64,000 bases of DNA from Capra hircus. Lineage: Eukaryota; Chordata; Mammalia; Artiodactyla; Bovidae. Position numbers and translations under genes: made by a program. Of this stretch, positions 34,855 through 45,200 are shown in pieces (position 1 is the stretch's first letter; every line of letters begins with the position of its first letter). Location of the stretch: contig NC_030826.1 in assembly GCF_001704415.2 (NCBI RefSeq), forward strand, positions 55,943,362 through 56,007,361. The letters are read 5' to 3'. The notes beneath the pieces were generated by a model. The model saw nothing but the letters and a program-made list of their open reading frames with translations. It was not told where the DNA came from and searched no databases.

Positions 34855-35000
34855 ACTCTGGGGGGTTGGAGGCGAGGAAGCTGGGCTGGCCGGTGTGTCT
34901 GCTGTCACAGGCTCAGTCATGTCTGTTGTCATGGATTCAGCCATGTCTGTGGTCACAGGTCCAGCCGTGAATGTTGTTGATGGGGAGGGTGTTGCTTTTC
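34855..35000 (-). pseudogene. Candidate CD300 pseudogene A stalk exon with 8-residue repeats
   Basis: On the - strand an acceptor tgttcagcag precedes 35000. In canonical phase 1 the segment reads a Ser/Thr/Pro-rich, mucin-like stretch with three 8-residue repeats of the type TDMxExxT (DNA period 24 at 34904-34975). It lies between the pseudogene A IgV and transmembrane pieces on the same strand. No good donor is visible. Membership in the pseudogene is inferred from composition, phase and order. Confidence 0.4.
34904..34975. repeat. Three 24-bp tandem repeats
   Basis: Units begin at 34904, 34928 and 34952 (GTCA-x-GG start, CATGTCTGT core). On the - strand they code 8-residue Thr-rich repeats. 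Confidence 0.85.
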
Positions 35001-35319
35001 CTGCTGAACACACAGAGCAGAGCATGGCTCCCAAGGTGACCCAGGTGGCTCCCCTTGGCCTTCTGCACCCCCGCCCCCCACCCCCGGGCATTAAGTACCT
35101 TTCTGTCTGAGCACCACCAATCAGCCACCCTGGCCATCTCCTGCATTTTTTTGATTTTTATTCAAAGCATAACCTTCCTTCATTTACGGAGAATCCATTT
35201 ACCACCGTGTGAGGGATTTGAGGGTGGCGGGCCAGGTGGGCATTTTACAAATATTCTGAGTCATCGCAGAGTCCTGTTGACATGGCTGAGTGTGTCAGAA
35301 CCAAGTTCCCGCCCCTTGG
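35001..35319. other. No gene seen
   Basis: Unassigned sequence. Confidence 0.3.
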
Positions 35320-35502
35320 GGTTGTTTTCCTTTTTCTCTTTGGCTGCATCAGGTTGCAGCTGCAGCACTCAGGTCTCAGGTTGAGGCGTGGGGGCTTAGC
35401 TGCCCGCAGCACGTGGGATCTTGGTTCCCCGACCAGGGATGGAACCTGCATTCTTTTCATGGGAAGGCTGACTCTTAACCATAACCACCAGGGAAGTCCT
35501 TC
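35320..35502 (-). mobile_element. CHR-type SINE
   Basis: CTTTGGCTGCATCAGGTTGC, GCACGTGGGATCTTGGTTCC, ACCACCAGGGAAGTCC. Confidence 0.82.
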
Positions 35503-35904
35503 CTTGGGGTTTTAAATCAGGCCAAGATAGCTTTCTCTGAGTCTCGGCCTTGGCTGCAGCGGGCTCTGGGCCTCCTGCCCTGAAGCCATGTGACCCCAAG
35601 ATCCCTCTCTTGGACCCGACCGAGCACCAGTGGCCTCTTCGTCCCCCTGGAGTCCTTCTGCCTCCAGTGGCTTCCTGTGTCACGACCCCGCCCGTGAGGA
35701 CTGTCGGGCTTGGAGGGTCTCAGCCTCCGATTCTCCCAGTGCCAACTCCTCTTCTACACATCCACCCCAGCTTGGCTGCTCTTTTTCAGCTAATTTCTGG
35801 AACATTCTACAACCAGCCTACTTCCCTATTTTATATACCACATTTGCATATATTACCAAAATTGAAAAGACTTTTCTCTGTTTTCTAAGTGGGCTTAAGA
35901 ATCA
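35503..35904. other. No gene seen
   Basis: No recognised element or exon. Confidence 0.3.
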
Positions 35905-36065
35905 CAGATAGGGACTTCCCTGGTGGTCCACTGACTAAGACTCCAAGCTCCCAATGCAGCCGCCTGGGTTTGAGCCCTGGTTAGGGAACTAGATCTCACA
36001 TGCTGCAACCAAGAGTTTGCATGCGGCAACAAAGATTGAAGATCCTGCATGCCTCACCTAAGATG

Positions 36066-37410
36066 GGCCCAGTTCAGTTCAGTTCAGTCGCTCAGCCATG
36101 TCCAACTCTTCCTGACCTCATGGACTGCACCACTCCAGGCCTCCCTGTCCATCGCCAACTCCCAGAGTCCACCCAAACTCATGTCCATTGAGTCAGTGAT
36201 GCCATCCAACCATCTCATCCTCTGTCATCCCCTTTTCCCACCTTCAAACTTTCCCAGCATCAGGGTCTGTTCCAATGAGTCAGTTCTTCACATCAGGTGG
36301 CCAAAATATTGGAGTTTCAGCTTCAACATCTGTCCTTCCAATGAACACCCAGGACTGATCTCCTTTAGGATGGACTGATTGGATCTCCTTGCAGTCCAAG
36401 GGACTCTCAAGAGTCTTCTCCAACACCACAGTTCAAAAGCATCAATTCTTTGGTGCTCAGCTTTCTTTAGGAGAAAGCAATGGTACCCTACTCCAGTACT
36501 CTTGCCTGGAAAATCTCACGGATGGAGGAGCCTGGTAGGCCGCAGTCCATGGGGTCATGAAGAGTTGGACACGACTGAGCAACTTCTCTTTCACTTTTCA
36601 CTTTCATGAATTGGAGAAGGAAATGGCAACCCACTCCAGCGTTCTTGCCTGGAAAATCCCAGGGACGGGGGAGCCTCGTGGGCTGCCATCTATGGGGTCG
36701 CACAGAGTCGGACATGACTGAAGCGATTTAGCAGCAGCAGCAGCAACTTTCTTTATAGTCCAAATCTCACATCCATACATGACTACTGGAAAAACCATAG
36801 CCTTGACTAGATGGACCTTTGTTGGCAAAATAATGTCTCTGCTTTTTAATATGCTGTCTAGGTTGGTCATAACTTTTCTTCCAAGGAGCAAACGTCTTTT
36901 CATTTCATGGCTGAAATTACCATCTGCAGTGATTTTGGAGCCCCAAAAATAAAGTCAGCCACTGTTTCCCCATCTATTTCCCATGAAATAATGGGACCAG
37001 GTGCCATGATCTTAGTTTTCTGAATGTTGAGCTTTAAGCCAACTTTTTCACTCTCCTCTTTCACTTTCACCAAGAGGCTCGTTAGTTCTTTGCTTTCTGC
37101 CATAAAGGTGGTGTCATCTGCATTTCTAAGGTTATTGATATTTCTCCTGGCAACTTGATTCCACCTTGTGCTTCTTCCAGCCCAGCGTTTCTCATGATGT
37201 ACTCTGCATATAAGTTAAATAAGCCGAGTGACAATATACAGGCTTGACGTACTCCTTTCCTGATTTGGAACCAGTCTGTTGTTCCATGTCCAGTTCTAAC
37301 TGTTGCTTCCTGACCTGCATACAGATTTCTTAGGAGGCAGGTCAGATGGTCAGGTATTCCCATCTCTTTAAGAATTTTCCAGAGTTTGTTGTGATCCACA
37401 CAGTCAAAGA
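36066..37410 (-). mobile_element. BovB LINE (reverse-transcriptase region)
   Basis: The - strand reads HNKLWKILKEMGIPDHL, a decayed YADD region and KVGLKLNIQKTKIMA, then C-terminal text. Begins with the GTTCAGTTCAGTTCAG tail. Several frameshifts and one SINE insertion. Confidence 0.9.
36470..36746 (+). mobile_element. Dimeric Bov-A SINE inside the BovB
   Basis: Two Bov-A monomers in a row (GGAGAAAGCAATGGTACCC and GGAGAAGGAAATGGCAACCC). CTTTCTTTA is repeated at 36461-36469 and 36747-36755. Confidence 0.88.
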
Positions 37411-37450
37411 CCTGGCACAGCCAAATAAATAAATATTAAAAAAAAAAAAG

Positions 37451-38218
37451 AAACTGGCCATTAAAAAAAAAAAAGAATAACAGAGATATTACCTACCTAG
37501 TATCTGTGTGTCTATGTGGATGCTGTGGAGGGGTTTCCCTGGTGCTGGAAGTGGAGACAAGACCTCGGTATGAAGGTTCTAGAGGAGGAGCTTGGGGTGG
37601 GAGCTGAGTCTGACTCTCTTTCCAGGCCTCTGTTTGAAGGAGGGCATGTACGGCTGAGTTGAGAATCTCCTCCAGGGCTCGGAGGCAGCCAGAGGAGGCC
37701 GGTGGAGGCTCCTAGGTTACGGTGGGTCCTGCCTTTCCTTGTCCTAGTTCAGAGTCCCTCATCCTCCCCGCCCTCATGTTGCCAGAGAAGGCGGGGGTGG
37801 GGCTCACTTGGTCAGCTGAGACACCCAGGATTATGGCTTTCTGGCCCTCGCCCACACAATGACAAGGCCCCCGGTCAGGCTGGGGCTACTCTGAGGGTGG
37901 ACACTATGCCTGATGATCTGGTAAAGAGCCCCTGCCTTCCCAGGACAAGCCTGTCTGAGCTGAGTCTGCTCCCCTGATGACAAGAGATGGAGATGTGCAG
38001 AGATGCCAGGTTCATACTTTCTTTCAGGCTTTCCAGAAAACCTACACACCCCCTTCTGTGCACGTGTGTGCACACACAGGCACGCAAAACCATGGGCACA
38101 CATGTAGTCTCAGGTGAGTTTCAAGGGTCCCCCCCACCCCTCAGGCAGATAAAGGAAGAGCTCTGCACCCCACGGGTCAGTACCAGGGCCTCGGGGGGGA
38201 CAGGAGGGTAGCTCCTAC
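37451..38218. other. No gene seen; 3' flank of the pseudogene A IgV exon
   Basis: A short CACA-rich tract lies at 38066-38105. No stalk-like exon recognised. Confidence 0.3.
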
Positions 38219-38541
38219 CTGGGTGGGTTGCCGTGTAGGCTTGGTGCCCCAGGTCAGGCTCGGTTCTCTGGTTCTGCACCAGTGGGGTCGGTGTCACCCC
38301 TCCCAAGCCCTTCCACAGTCATGGTGGGCGTGCGCCCCCTATGATCGTCCCAGATGGACACTCGGGCCTTCCACACTGGTCTCTCTGAGCCAGTGGTCTT
38401 CACAAGGATCTGGCAGGAGCCCCAGTTCTCTCCGCAGCACCCCCACTTCAAGTAGCTCTCCCACCCCGGTTCATAGTGACACTCGATGGACACCAGACCA
38501 CCTTTGGGGCTGCTCACCGACACCACAGATGCAGAAGCAGC
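38219..38541 (-). pseudogene. CD300 pseudogene A, IgV exon (frameshifted)
   Basis: On the - strand an acceptor ttttccag precedes 38541 and a donor gtagga follows 38219. The 323-nt length is not a multiple of three. The frame from ~38526 to 38254 reads IECHYEPGWESYLKWGCC, then ILVKTTGSE and VEGLGRGDTD, which is a CD300LB/LF-type IgV. The frame at the acceptor differs from the expected phase 1, so there is an indel near the start. The YWCGIE region is lost by a second shift, leaving a stop (TGA) at 38254-38256. The first Trp of WWC is kept but the second is Gly. It is a relic of a receptor on the strand opposite the intact genes. Confidence 0.75.
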
Positions 38542-38969
38542 CTGGAAAACAGGAATTCAACCCCCATCTCCCCCTTCCTGCAGCCCAGGGTGGGCCTGGG
38601 AGCTGCTCCAGGCTTTGGCACCTTCCTCAGGGACTGACCAGGAGCCTCTGCCCTCTGCCCCCAGACTGCTCAGATCCCACGTCCTGCCTGTTTCCTACTC
38701 CCTGCAATGGCACCTTTGCTGTCGCCTGTCTCATCAAGCTCTGCTCTGGGGTCCTAATTGCCCAATACAGAAGCATCTGCAGACTCCTCATCCTGCGGAC
38801 CACTAGCCACACCCTCATTTCAGAAACTCTCCCACCCTTCGCTCTCAGGCAACACCGCCTTCCCCTCCAGCCCGCAGTCCACAGGCTCGGTCCCAAAGCC
38901 CAGAGCTGGGGAGATCGTTCTGTTGACTTCCTGGAGCTCTGCCTCCCCAACACATGACACCCACACACA
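38542..38969. other. No gene seen; 5' flank of the pseudogene A IgV exon
   Basis: A signal-peptide exon for pseudogene A was sought here on the - strand and not found. Confidence 0.3.
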
Positions 38970-39235
38970 CTCTCTGATGAACGAGACACACCCCCACACT
39001 CCCACACTGAACACCGTGCTGTTTTGTGTCTCCACATTTCTGCACAAGCTGTTTCCCACACCTGGAACGTCCTCTCTTCTCCGATTGAAGGATCAGAGCC
39101 TGACACCATCCCCCCAGGCTTGGCTCAGATAGCATCTCTTCTAAGGGCTCTCTGGTTCCGAAGCTGACTGGATCTCTTCCAGGGGCTGCCAGGCTTCTTC
39201 CTCCTGTCTCGTCTGTCACACTCGCCCCTCTGGAC
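38970..39235 (+). repeat. L2-like remnant
   Basis: TCTGCACAAGCTGTTTCCCA, CACCTGGAACGTCCTCTCTT and GCTCAGATAGCATCTCTTCT match the classic L2 3' text. Confidence 0.5.
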
Positions 39236-39492
39236 CATGGGCTGGTCTTTGGCTAGCCTTTGGAGCAGAAACTCAGGCAGCTGACGTGTGGGGTTGAGGG
39301 ACACCCCAAGACCCTGCCCCACCCTGGTTTTGCTGCCTGTCTTCCTCCCTGCCCTCCAGGCTCTTTTTAGAGGAAGGGTTCTCAGCTCTGGCTCCAAGTC
39401 CAGACCAGCTGTGGAGGCTTTGAAATGACCCAGATGCTGAGCCTTACCTTGACTACGCGGGTCTGAGCATCTGTGCTCTTTAAAAGAGCCTC

Positions 39493-39742
39493 AGACTTCC
39501 CTGGTGGTCCAGTGGTTAAGAATCCGCCTGCCAATGCAGGGGATGAGAGTTCGATCCCTGGTGGGGACTAAGATCTCACATGCAGAGGGGCAACTAAGCC
39601 CATGAGCCACAACTACAGAGCCTGCGTGCCCCGGAGCCGCTATGCCACGATGGAAGACCCTGATGATGTAGTGAAAAGCCTTTGTGCTGCAGCTAAGACC
39701 CGATGCAGCCAGATTAATAAATAAATATTAAAAATAAAGCTC
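39493..39742 (+). mobile_element. CHR-type SINE, full length
   Basis: GACTTCCCTGGTGGTCCAGT head, GAGTTCGATCCCTGG, AATAAATAAATATT tail. Confidence 0.88.
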
Positions 39743-40440
39743 AGAGATTCACACATTCATGCACACACGCATGCATGTATGCCTCTGTCTGTCTACCTAT
39801 CTGTCCACCCACCCTTCTGTCTTCTTACCCATCTACCTGCCAGCATTGAGAAACGGTACCCTAGAAAACAGATCTCCTTCATGTTATTCATTTTCATTTT
39901 TTCCACCAACACCTAACTTAGAACCTGTCAGAGAATACAAATGTATTAACCTTTCTTTAAAAAAAATAAGTGCATGGATGAATGGATAGGCCCTGCTCTT
40001 TACCCCAGCACAGACCCTCTCACCTGGAGGACTGGGAGCAGCCACCTGTCCTAACCCCAGGTCCCCGCCCTGTGGATCATCAATGCCAGCTGCTCTCCAG
40101 AGACTTGACCTGAGCCCATAGGCAAACCGCCCTCTATGTGTCCAAATCATTAGTTTTTAGTTTCTCTCATTTACTTCCCCAATGTTTCTCTGCTCTTCCT
40201 TCCCAATTTCATGAATTGCTGTCCTTTAGAGTGTGTGATGGGTGTGATTACATGTCCTCCGTGGCTGGGGAGGCACAGAGCATCCCAGTTGCTCAAGATC
40301 TCCCTGCAAGTGTGTGTGAGGGTCTGAGGAGGTGGCCAGTTGAACAGCAGGCTGTGTGTGGTGGGGCTGGGAGGAGAGCGCTGTGGAGCCGGGGAGACAA
40401 GTGATGGAGAGATGTTGGTCTGTGATCCAGAAGAATGTAG
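39743..40440. other. No gene seen; CTGTC/CACC simple repeats at ~39780-39840
   Basis: CTGTCTGTCTACCTATCTGT-type simple sequence, otherwise unassigned. Confidence 0.3.
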
Positions 40441-40582
40441 TGCTCAGGGCTCAGGCCCAGTAGTTGAGGCTCATGGGCTTAGCTGCTCTGCAGCACGTGG
40501 GATCTTCCCAGGTCAGGGATCAAACCCATGTCTCCTGCACTGGGAGGCGGGTTCTTAACCGCTGAGCCACCAGGGAAGTCTC
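40441..40582 (-). mobile_element. CHR-type SINE
   Basis: GCAGCACGTGGGATCTTCCC, GGATCAAACCCATGTCTCC, GAGCCACCAGGGAAGTC. Confidence 0.8.
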
Positions 40583-41259
40583 CTCTCTCTTCTAGGCCGA
40601 GTCCCTCTTCTCACTCTCGTGCCCCTCACCCCGGCATCTCCCAGACTCTGTCCTTGTTGCCCTCTTCTCTGAGCAGCATCCCCAGCGCTCTCTCCAGCGT
40701 CCCCTCCATGCACAGGGCCGTCACATGCACATCTCTGCCCCCATCTTGGCTCCACTCTTGACTTTCAAAGCCAATGCACTTCTGCAGTTACCTGCCCCGT
40801 TCGACGTTCAGATATGTTCAGAATGAAATTCCTTGAAAGTCCTTGTGACTCCAGTCCTCAGGCTGATCTCTTTGTGGCTAAGGCTTCCCCTTCTGGACTA
40901 GCCTTCCAAAGACATAGCCCCCGCCCCCAAGTCTTCTTTCTGCCTCTTGTCACCCTCCGAGGGCCTTGCAAGGGAGGGGGGCTTGGAGGTGCAGTGGCAA
41001 GTCTGCAGGAGCAGGAGAGGGGTGGTGAGCCAGTTCTGGGGAGGGAGCCGTGAGGAGGAGGACGCTGAGCCGCTTCTGTGTGCGTTTCTGTCTGAGGGCT
41101 GAGGGTTCTTCTGGGAGGAGAAGGAGGGGGTCCAGTGAGCCCAGATGCTTCTGCCTGCAGCCAAGAACTCATGAAGAGGTGGGAGTGGGCAGGACTGCAG
41201 GGAGCACCAACTCCCCCTCCTTCCCTTCGGTTCTCACTGGTTTTATCGAACTAAGCTAC
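40583..41259. other. No gene seen; L2-like trace at ~40590-40920
   Basis: Unassigned. GC-rich open frames lack support. Confidence 0.3.
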
Positions 41260-41530
41260 TGGTCAGTCACTAACTCATGCCCGACTCTCTGTGACCCCGT
41301 GGACTGCAGCCTGCCAGGCTCCGCCGTCCATGGGATTCTCCAGGCAGGAATACTGGAGCGGGTGGCCATCCCAGGTGACTAGGTGGTAAGTATTCTTGCC
41401 TGGAGAGTCCCATGTACAGAATACTGGAGTGGGTTGCCCTTTCTTTCTCCAGGGGGTCTTCCTGACCCAGGGATGGGAATTGTGTGTCCTGCACTGACAT
41501 GCGAGTCTTACCACCTAGTTACCTGGGAAG
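41260..41530 (-). mobile_element. Bov-tA SINE with internal rearrangement
   Basis: The GAATACTGGAGCGGGTGGCC block (41349) recurs as GAATACTGGAGTGGGTTGCC (41419), and AGGTGACTAGGTGGTAAG is complementary to CTTACCACCTAGTTACCT at the far end. Confidence 0.75.
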
Positions 41531-42164
41531 ACCCTCTTGTGCTATAATTGTGATAAAATAAGCTGTGTACATTGAAAGTGCCCAGTTGAAAACTGTTTTC
41601 TTTTTTTAGTTATTTTTCAAATTTTGCATAGCGTAAGACTCACTCTTTTGTGATGTATACTTTGATGAATTTTTAACGCAGGCATCATTTCTTGCAAACA
41701 CCACCACAAACATACAGCACAATTCCATCGCTTTCCTCCAGGGTCTTCAACTGTGGATTCCACTTCTTTAACGTCTGTTCGTCAAGAGCTTCATGTGCTG
41801 AAGGCTTCCCAGGACTGCTGTTCCAACGCAGTTCAGCTTTCAGAGGCTTTGATGTGCTTTTGGACCTGGCCCGTGTGTGCCATCCAGCAACTAGTCCATG
41901 ACACAGGGGGTGGCCTTTCCCCAGTTCTGTCTGGGGCACTGTCTCAGGGGTCTGCCAGCTCGCACAGCTTGGAGGGTGAGCTGACTGCCCAGGGTCCCTT
42001 TCTGGAGCTGCTTCCGCTTCTTCAGCTCCCTGACCCCTTCCCCCTGCTTCCTGGTCCTGTGGTTGGAAAGCTGAGGCTTGGGTCAGCCTCCAGGGTCAGA
42101 CAGAGACAGCATGAGGAGAAACACACCCTGGCTTCCCTGCCCAGCTGCCCCCATGCTTCTTTTA
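41531..42164. other. No gene seen
   Basis: No recognised exon. L1-like AT-rich text at 41560-41690. Confidence 0.3.
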
Positions 42165-42323
42165 TTTTTTAAAAAGATTTATCTGTTTATTCTTTGGCTT
42201 GGCTGGGTCTTCAATGCTGCACTTTAGGCTTTCTCTAGTGGCTGTGAGCAGGGGCTACTCTCTAGTTGTAGGGGCAGTCTTCTCCCTGTGGTGGCTTCTT
42301 TTGTTGCGGAGCGGGGGCTCTAG

Positions 42324-42776
42324 TGTTGCAGAAACCAGTACTTGAGAAACCCAGCACCACACTCGGAGAGTTGGAGAGCTCAGGTTTATTACGCCGGCGG
42401 GCCCAGAGGAGTTAACACTCCATGCTCTGAGCCCCGAACAAAGGGATTACAGAGTTTTTATAGACAGACTGTAGTGGGCAACACTAGCTGTTAATAGGCT
42501 GGTTTAAACTAAGGGGTTCTGCATGTGTGGGAACAGTAGTCAAAATGGGGAGGCAGAAGCCTAGCCTGGACATGCATGATGAAGCAGGTTTGCAGGGGCT
42601 GGGCGATTGCAAAGAGCAGGACAAGGGTGAGTGAGATAAACTCCAGTTCCTAGTATTGCAAGTCCCCACTTTCTGAGACAACATGACCTACTTGATCTAG
42701 ATTTTGCAAGAGGCAAACTGAGTTACAGAGGCAGAAGGCGAAGGGGGTGATGTAAAATTTTAACCTTTCCTCTTCA
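42324..42776 (-). repeat. ERV 3' LTR
   Basis: 453 bp with TG...CA ends. By hand count it differs from the 5' LTR at about 30 positions (~7%). Confidence 0.9.
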
Positions 42777-42789
42777 TTCTCCCCCTTGA
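42777..42789 (-). other. ERV polypurine tract
   Basis: AAGGGGGAGAA on the - strand immediately before the 3' LTR, the expected plus-strand primer position. Confidence 0.75.
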
Positions 42790-42840
42790 TGCTTCTATCA
42801 CTCATTGTAGAAAGCATCATCTCATGTTTCGGTAGGACAT

Positions 42841-43455
42841 TCAGAGCTCCCCATCATTTAGGGGCCTATACTGAGCTTTTACCATTTGTAACTTTATGGA
42901 TTCAATCCGAGAGGTTATGAACTGGGTAAGAACATTGAGAATACAAGGGCCAAACAAGAGCGCTGCAAAGAGCATGGAGAGAGGACTTGTTAAAGGGAGA
43001 AGCCACGATGCCCAGCTCCAGATATTGCTCCAATTACCCCAGGAATTAGCTAGTTTTCCTCTCCATTTTATGATTTGTTCCCTTAGCTGTTGGGCCATGT
43101 CCCTGACTATTCCTGATTGGTTTATGTAAAAGCAGCATTTTTCGTTCAAGAAGAGGCAGAGTCCTCCCTTTTCAGCTATCACTAGGTCTAGCCCTCTCCT
43201 ATTCTGTAAAACCGCCTCAGCCAGGGAGTTGAGTTGGTCCTGTAAGGCCACTAAAGATTTGGCCACTCTCTCAGTGTTGTCGGTGAAGTCTTTGGATAGC
43301 ATATGGTAAAAGGTGGTTGATGAAGCAATTCCTCCTATTCCCACACCTATCTCAGCTGTGATTCCCAGACCAACTAGTAGGGGTATAAACTGGATGGCTC
43401 TTTGACCACATATGTGCTGCCAGAGGTACCGTGAGAGTCTGGTTGTTAGGGACAA
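42841..43455 (-). pseudogene. ERV env transmembrane-subunit remnant
   Basis: A 204-codon open frame on the - strand. In order it shows a hydrophobic fusion-peptide-like run (~20-48), a heptad region, an immunosuppressive-domain-like motif (~83-100), a CX6CC motif (100-108) as in gammaretroviral-type TM subunits, a membrane span (~150-180) and a short tail with YRPL. The surface-subunit remnant (frame at 43352-43570) is in another frame, so the two are disconnected. It is a broken viral gene; no function is claimed. Confidence 0.85.
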
Positions 43456-43810
43456 TATTCATTTGGGGAGTGAGGAAGGCTAAGGTAAGATACCCATCTA
43501 ATTGACAGGTAGACATAAGTAAGCATCTGTCCCACAAAGAAAGAAAAGGCCTCGATGGGGACAGCACCATCTGTTACGGCAAGGGACACCAAAAGGCTGC
43601 AAAGTAACCTGCACATAACAGATAACTAAACACTAGCAAAAGGTTTTCTCCCCATCTTTGGGTTGTCACAGCTATAGCAACTAAGCCTATCGTGAAGTGG
43701 GGGGGGTGGGGGCGGCGGTCAGCTATACTATGGAGCAGTTTAGTTAGTAGGGAGAATCGATCATAAGAGACTTTTAATAAGAATGAGGCTTCCCACTACA
43801 GTGAGATAGT
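43456..43810 (-). pseudogene. ERV env surface-subunit remnant
   Basis: Short - strand pieces resemble the C-terminal end of a gammaretroviral-type surface subunit, with stop codons and a frameshift before the TM part. Everything upstream is missing or displaced by the BovB. Confidence 0.5.
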
Positions 43811-44813
43811 TCAATTCAGTTCAATTGCTCAGTCGTGTCTGACTCTTTGTGACCCCATGAATCGCAGCACGCCAGGCCTCCCTGTCCATCACCAACTCCC
43901 GGAGTCCACCCAAACCCATGTCCATTGAGTTGGCGATGCCATCAAACCATCTCATCCTCTGTTGTCCCCTTCTCCTCTTGCCCTCAATCTTTCCCAGCAT
44001 CAGGGTCTTTTCAAGTGAGTCAGCTCTTTGCATGAGGTGGCCAAAGTATTGGAGTTTCAGCTTCAGCACCAGTCCTTCCAATGAACACCCAGGACTGATC
44101 TCCTTAGGATGGGCTGGTTGGATCTCCTTACAGTCCAAGGGACTCTCAAGAGTCTTCTCCAACACCACAGTTCAAAAGCATCAATTCTTCTGTGCTGAGC
44201 TTTCTTTATAGTCCAACTCTCACATCCATATATGACTACTGGAAAAACCATAGCCTTGACTAGATGGACCTTTGTTGACAAAGTAATGTCTCTGCTTTTC
44301 AATATGCTATCTAGGTTGGTCATAACATTCCTTCCAAGGAGTAAGCATCTTTTAATTTCATGGCTGCAATCACCATCTGCAGTGATTTTGGAGCCCCCAA
44401 AATAAAATCTGACACTTTTTCCACTGTTTCCGCATCTGTTTCCCATGAAGAGATGGGACCAGATGCCATGATCTTAGTTTTCTGAATGTTGAGCTTTAAG
44501 CCAACTTTTTCACTCTCCTCTTTCACTTTCATCAAGTGGCTTTTTAGTTCCTCTTCACTTTCTTCCATAAAGGTGGTGTCATCTGCATATCTGAAGTTAT
44601 TGATATTTCTCCCAGCAATCTTGATTCCAGCTTGTGCTTCTTCCAGCCCAGTGTTTCTCATGATGTACTCTGCATAGAAGTTAAATAAGCAGGGTGACAG
44701 TATACAGGCTTGACGTACTCCTTTTCCTATTTGGAACCAGTCTGTTGTTCCATGTCCAGTTCTAACTGTTGCTTCCTGACCTGTATATAGGTTTCTCAAG
44801 CTAGGTTGGTCAC
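43811..44813 (-). mobile_element. BovB LINE inserted in the ERV
   Basis: The - strand frame 44320-44826 reads RTGHGTTDWFQIGKGVRQAC, then FRYADDTTFM (YADD motif) and KVGLKLNIQKTK; a second frame covers the C-terminal part. Begins with the AATTCAGTTCAATTGCTCAG tail. It is younger than the ERV. Confidence 0.9.
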
Positions 44814-45172
44814 AATCAGCAATCACACACTCACAGTCATTCAGAGGCTATCACAGTGCCTCCCTTCCTCTGGAGTCCCCAGGTCTCCCTATCTGGGAGC
44901 CCAGGGAGGTGATCAGTCTCCTCTTCTACCTGTTGGGGTAGGTTCCTGCCTGGGGACCAGTCCTGGAGCTTTGTCTTATCCTGTGACCATTCCTGGTGAG
45001 TTGGTCTCTCACTCCAGTGAGTCCCGTTGGGCTCTGCCGTCCGGAGTGTTGGAACACTGGTCCAAAAGAGAACCCGGGATACCGCCAGGTGGTACACCTC
45101 CTCGTTCATCTTCGGGTTCCTTCACTCCAGCCTGGCAGAGCCACCAGTCTGGCGGCTCAAGGGGCCGGCGTG
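44814..45172 (-). other. ERV leader region
   Basis: Sequence between primer site and BovB. A - strand open frame of 90 codons lies here, without recognised gag motifs. Confidence 0.5.
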
Positions 45173-45196
45173 GTTGGAATCTTGCTGGGGCCTCCA
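45173..45196 (-). other. ERV primer-binding site, candidate tRNA-Thr type
   Basis: On the - strand it starts TGGAGGCCCCAGCAAGATTC. TGGAGGCCCCAGC is what I expect opposite the 3' end of a tRNA-Thr plus CCA (21 of 24 bases agree with my recalled tRNA-Thr UGU complement). Confidence 0.6.
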
Positions 45197-45200
45197 GAAA

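Larger units (their letters stand above)
35905..37450 (+). mobile_element. CHR-type SINE split by a BovB
   Basis: The head and body are at 35908-36064 (GGGACTTCCCTGGTGGTCCA). The expected CHR end (GGCACAGCCAAATAAATAAA) appears at 37413-37436 after the BovB. Confidence 0.75.

Noticed and set aside
34904..34975. Short regularly spaced repeats resembling a CRISPR array
   Set aside because: Contiguous tandem units without spacers, in a mammalian genome.
34532..35110. 192-codon + strand open frame
   Set aside because: Lies opposite the candidate CD300 stalk relic and its 24-bp repeats. Composition is low-complexity and no family is recognised.
38223..38957. 244-codon + strand open frame
   Set aside because: Antisense to the pseudogene A IgV exon and its flank. 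No domain; explained by GC content.
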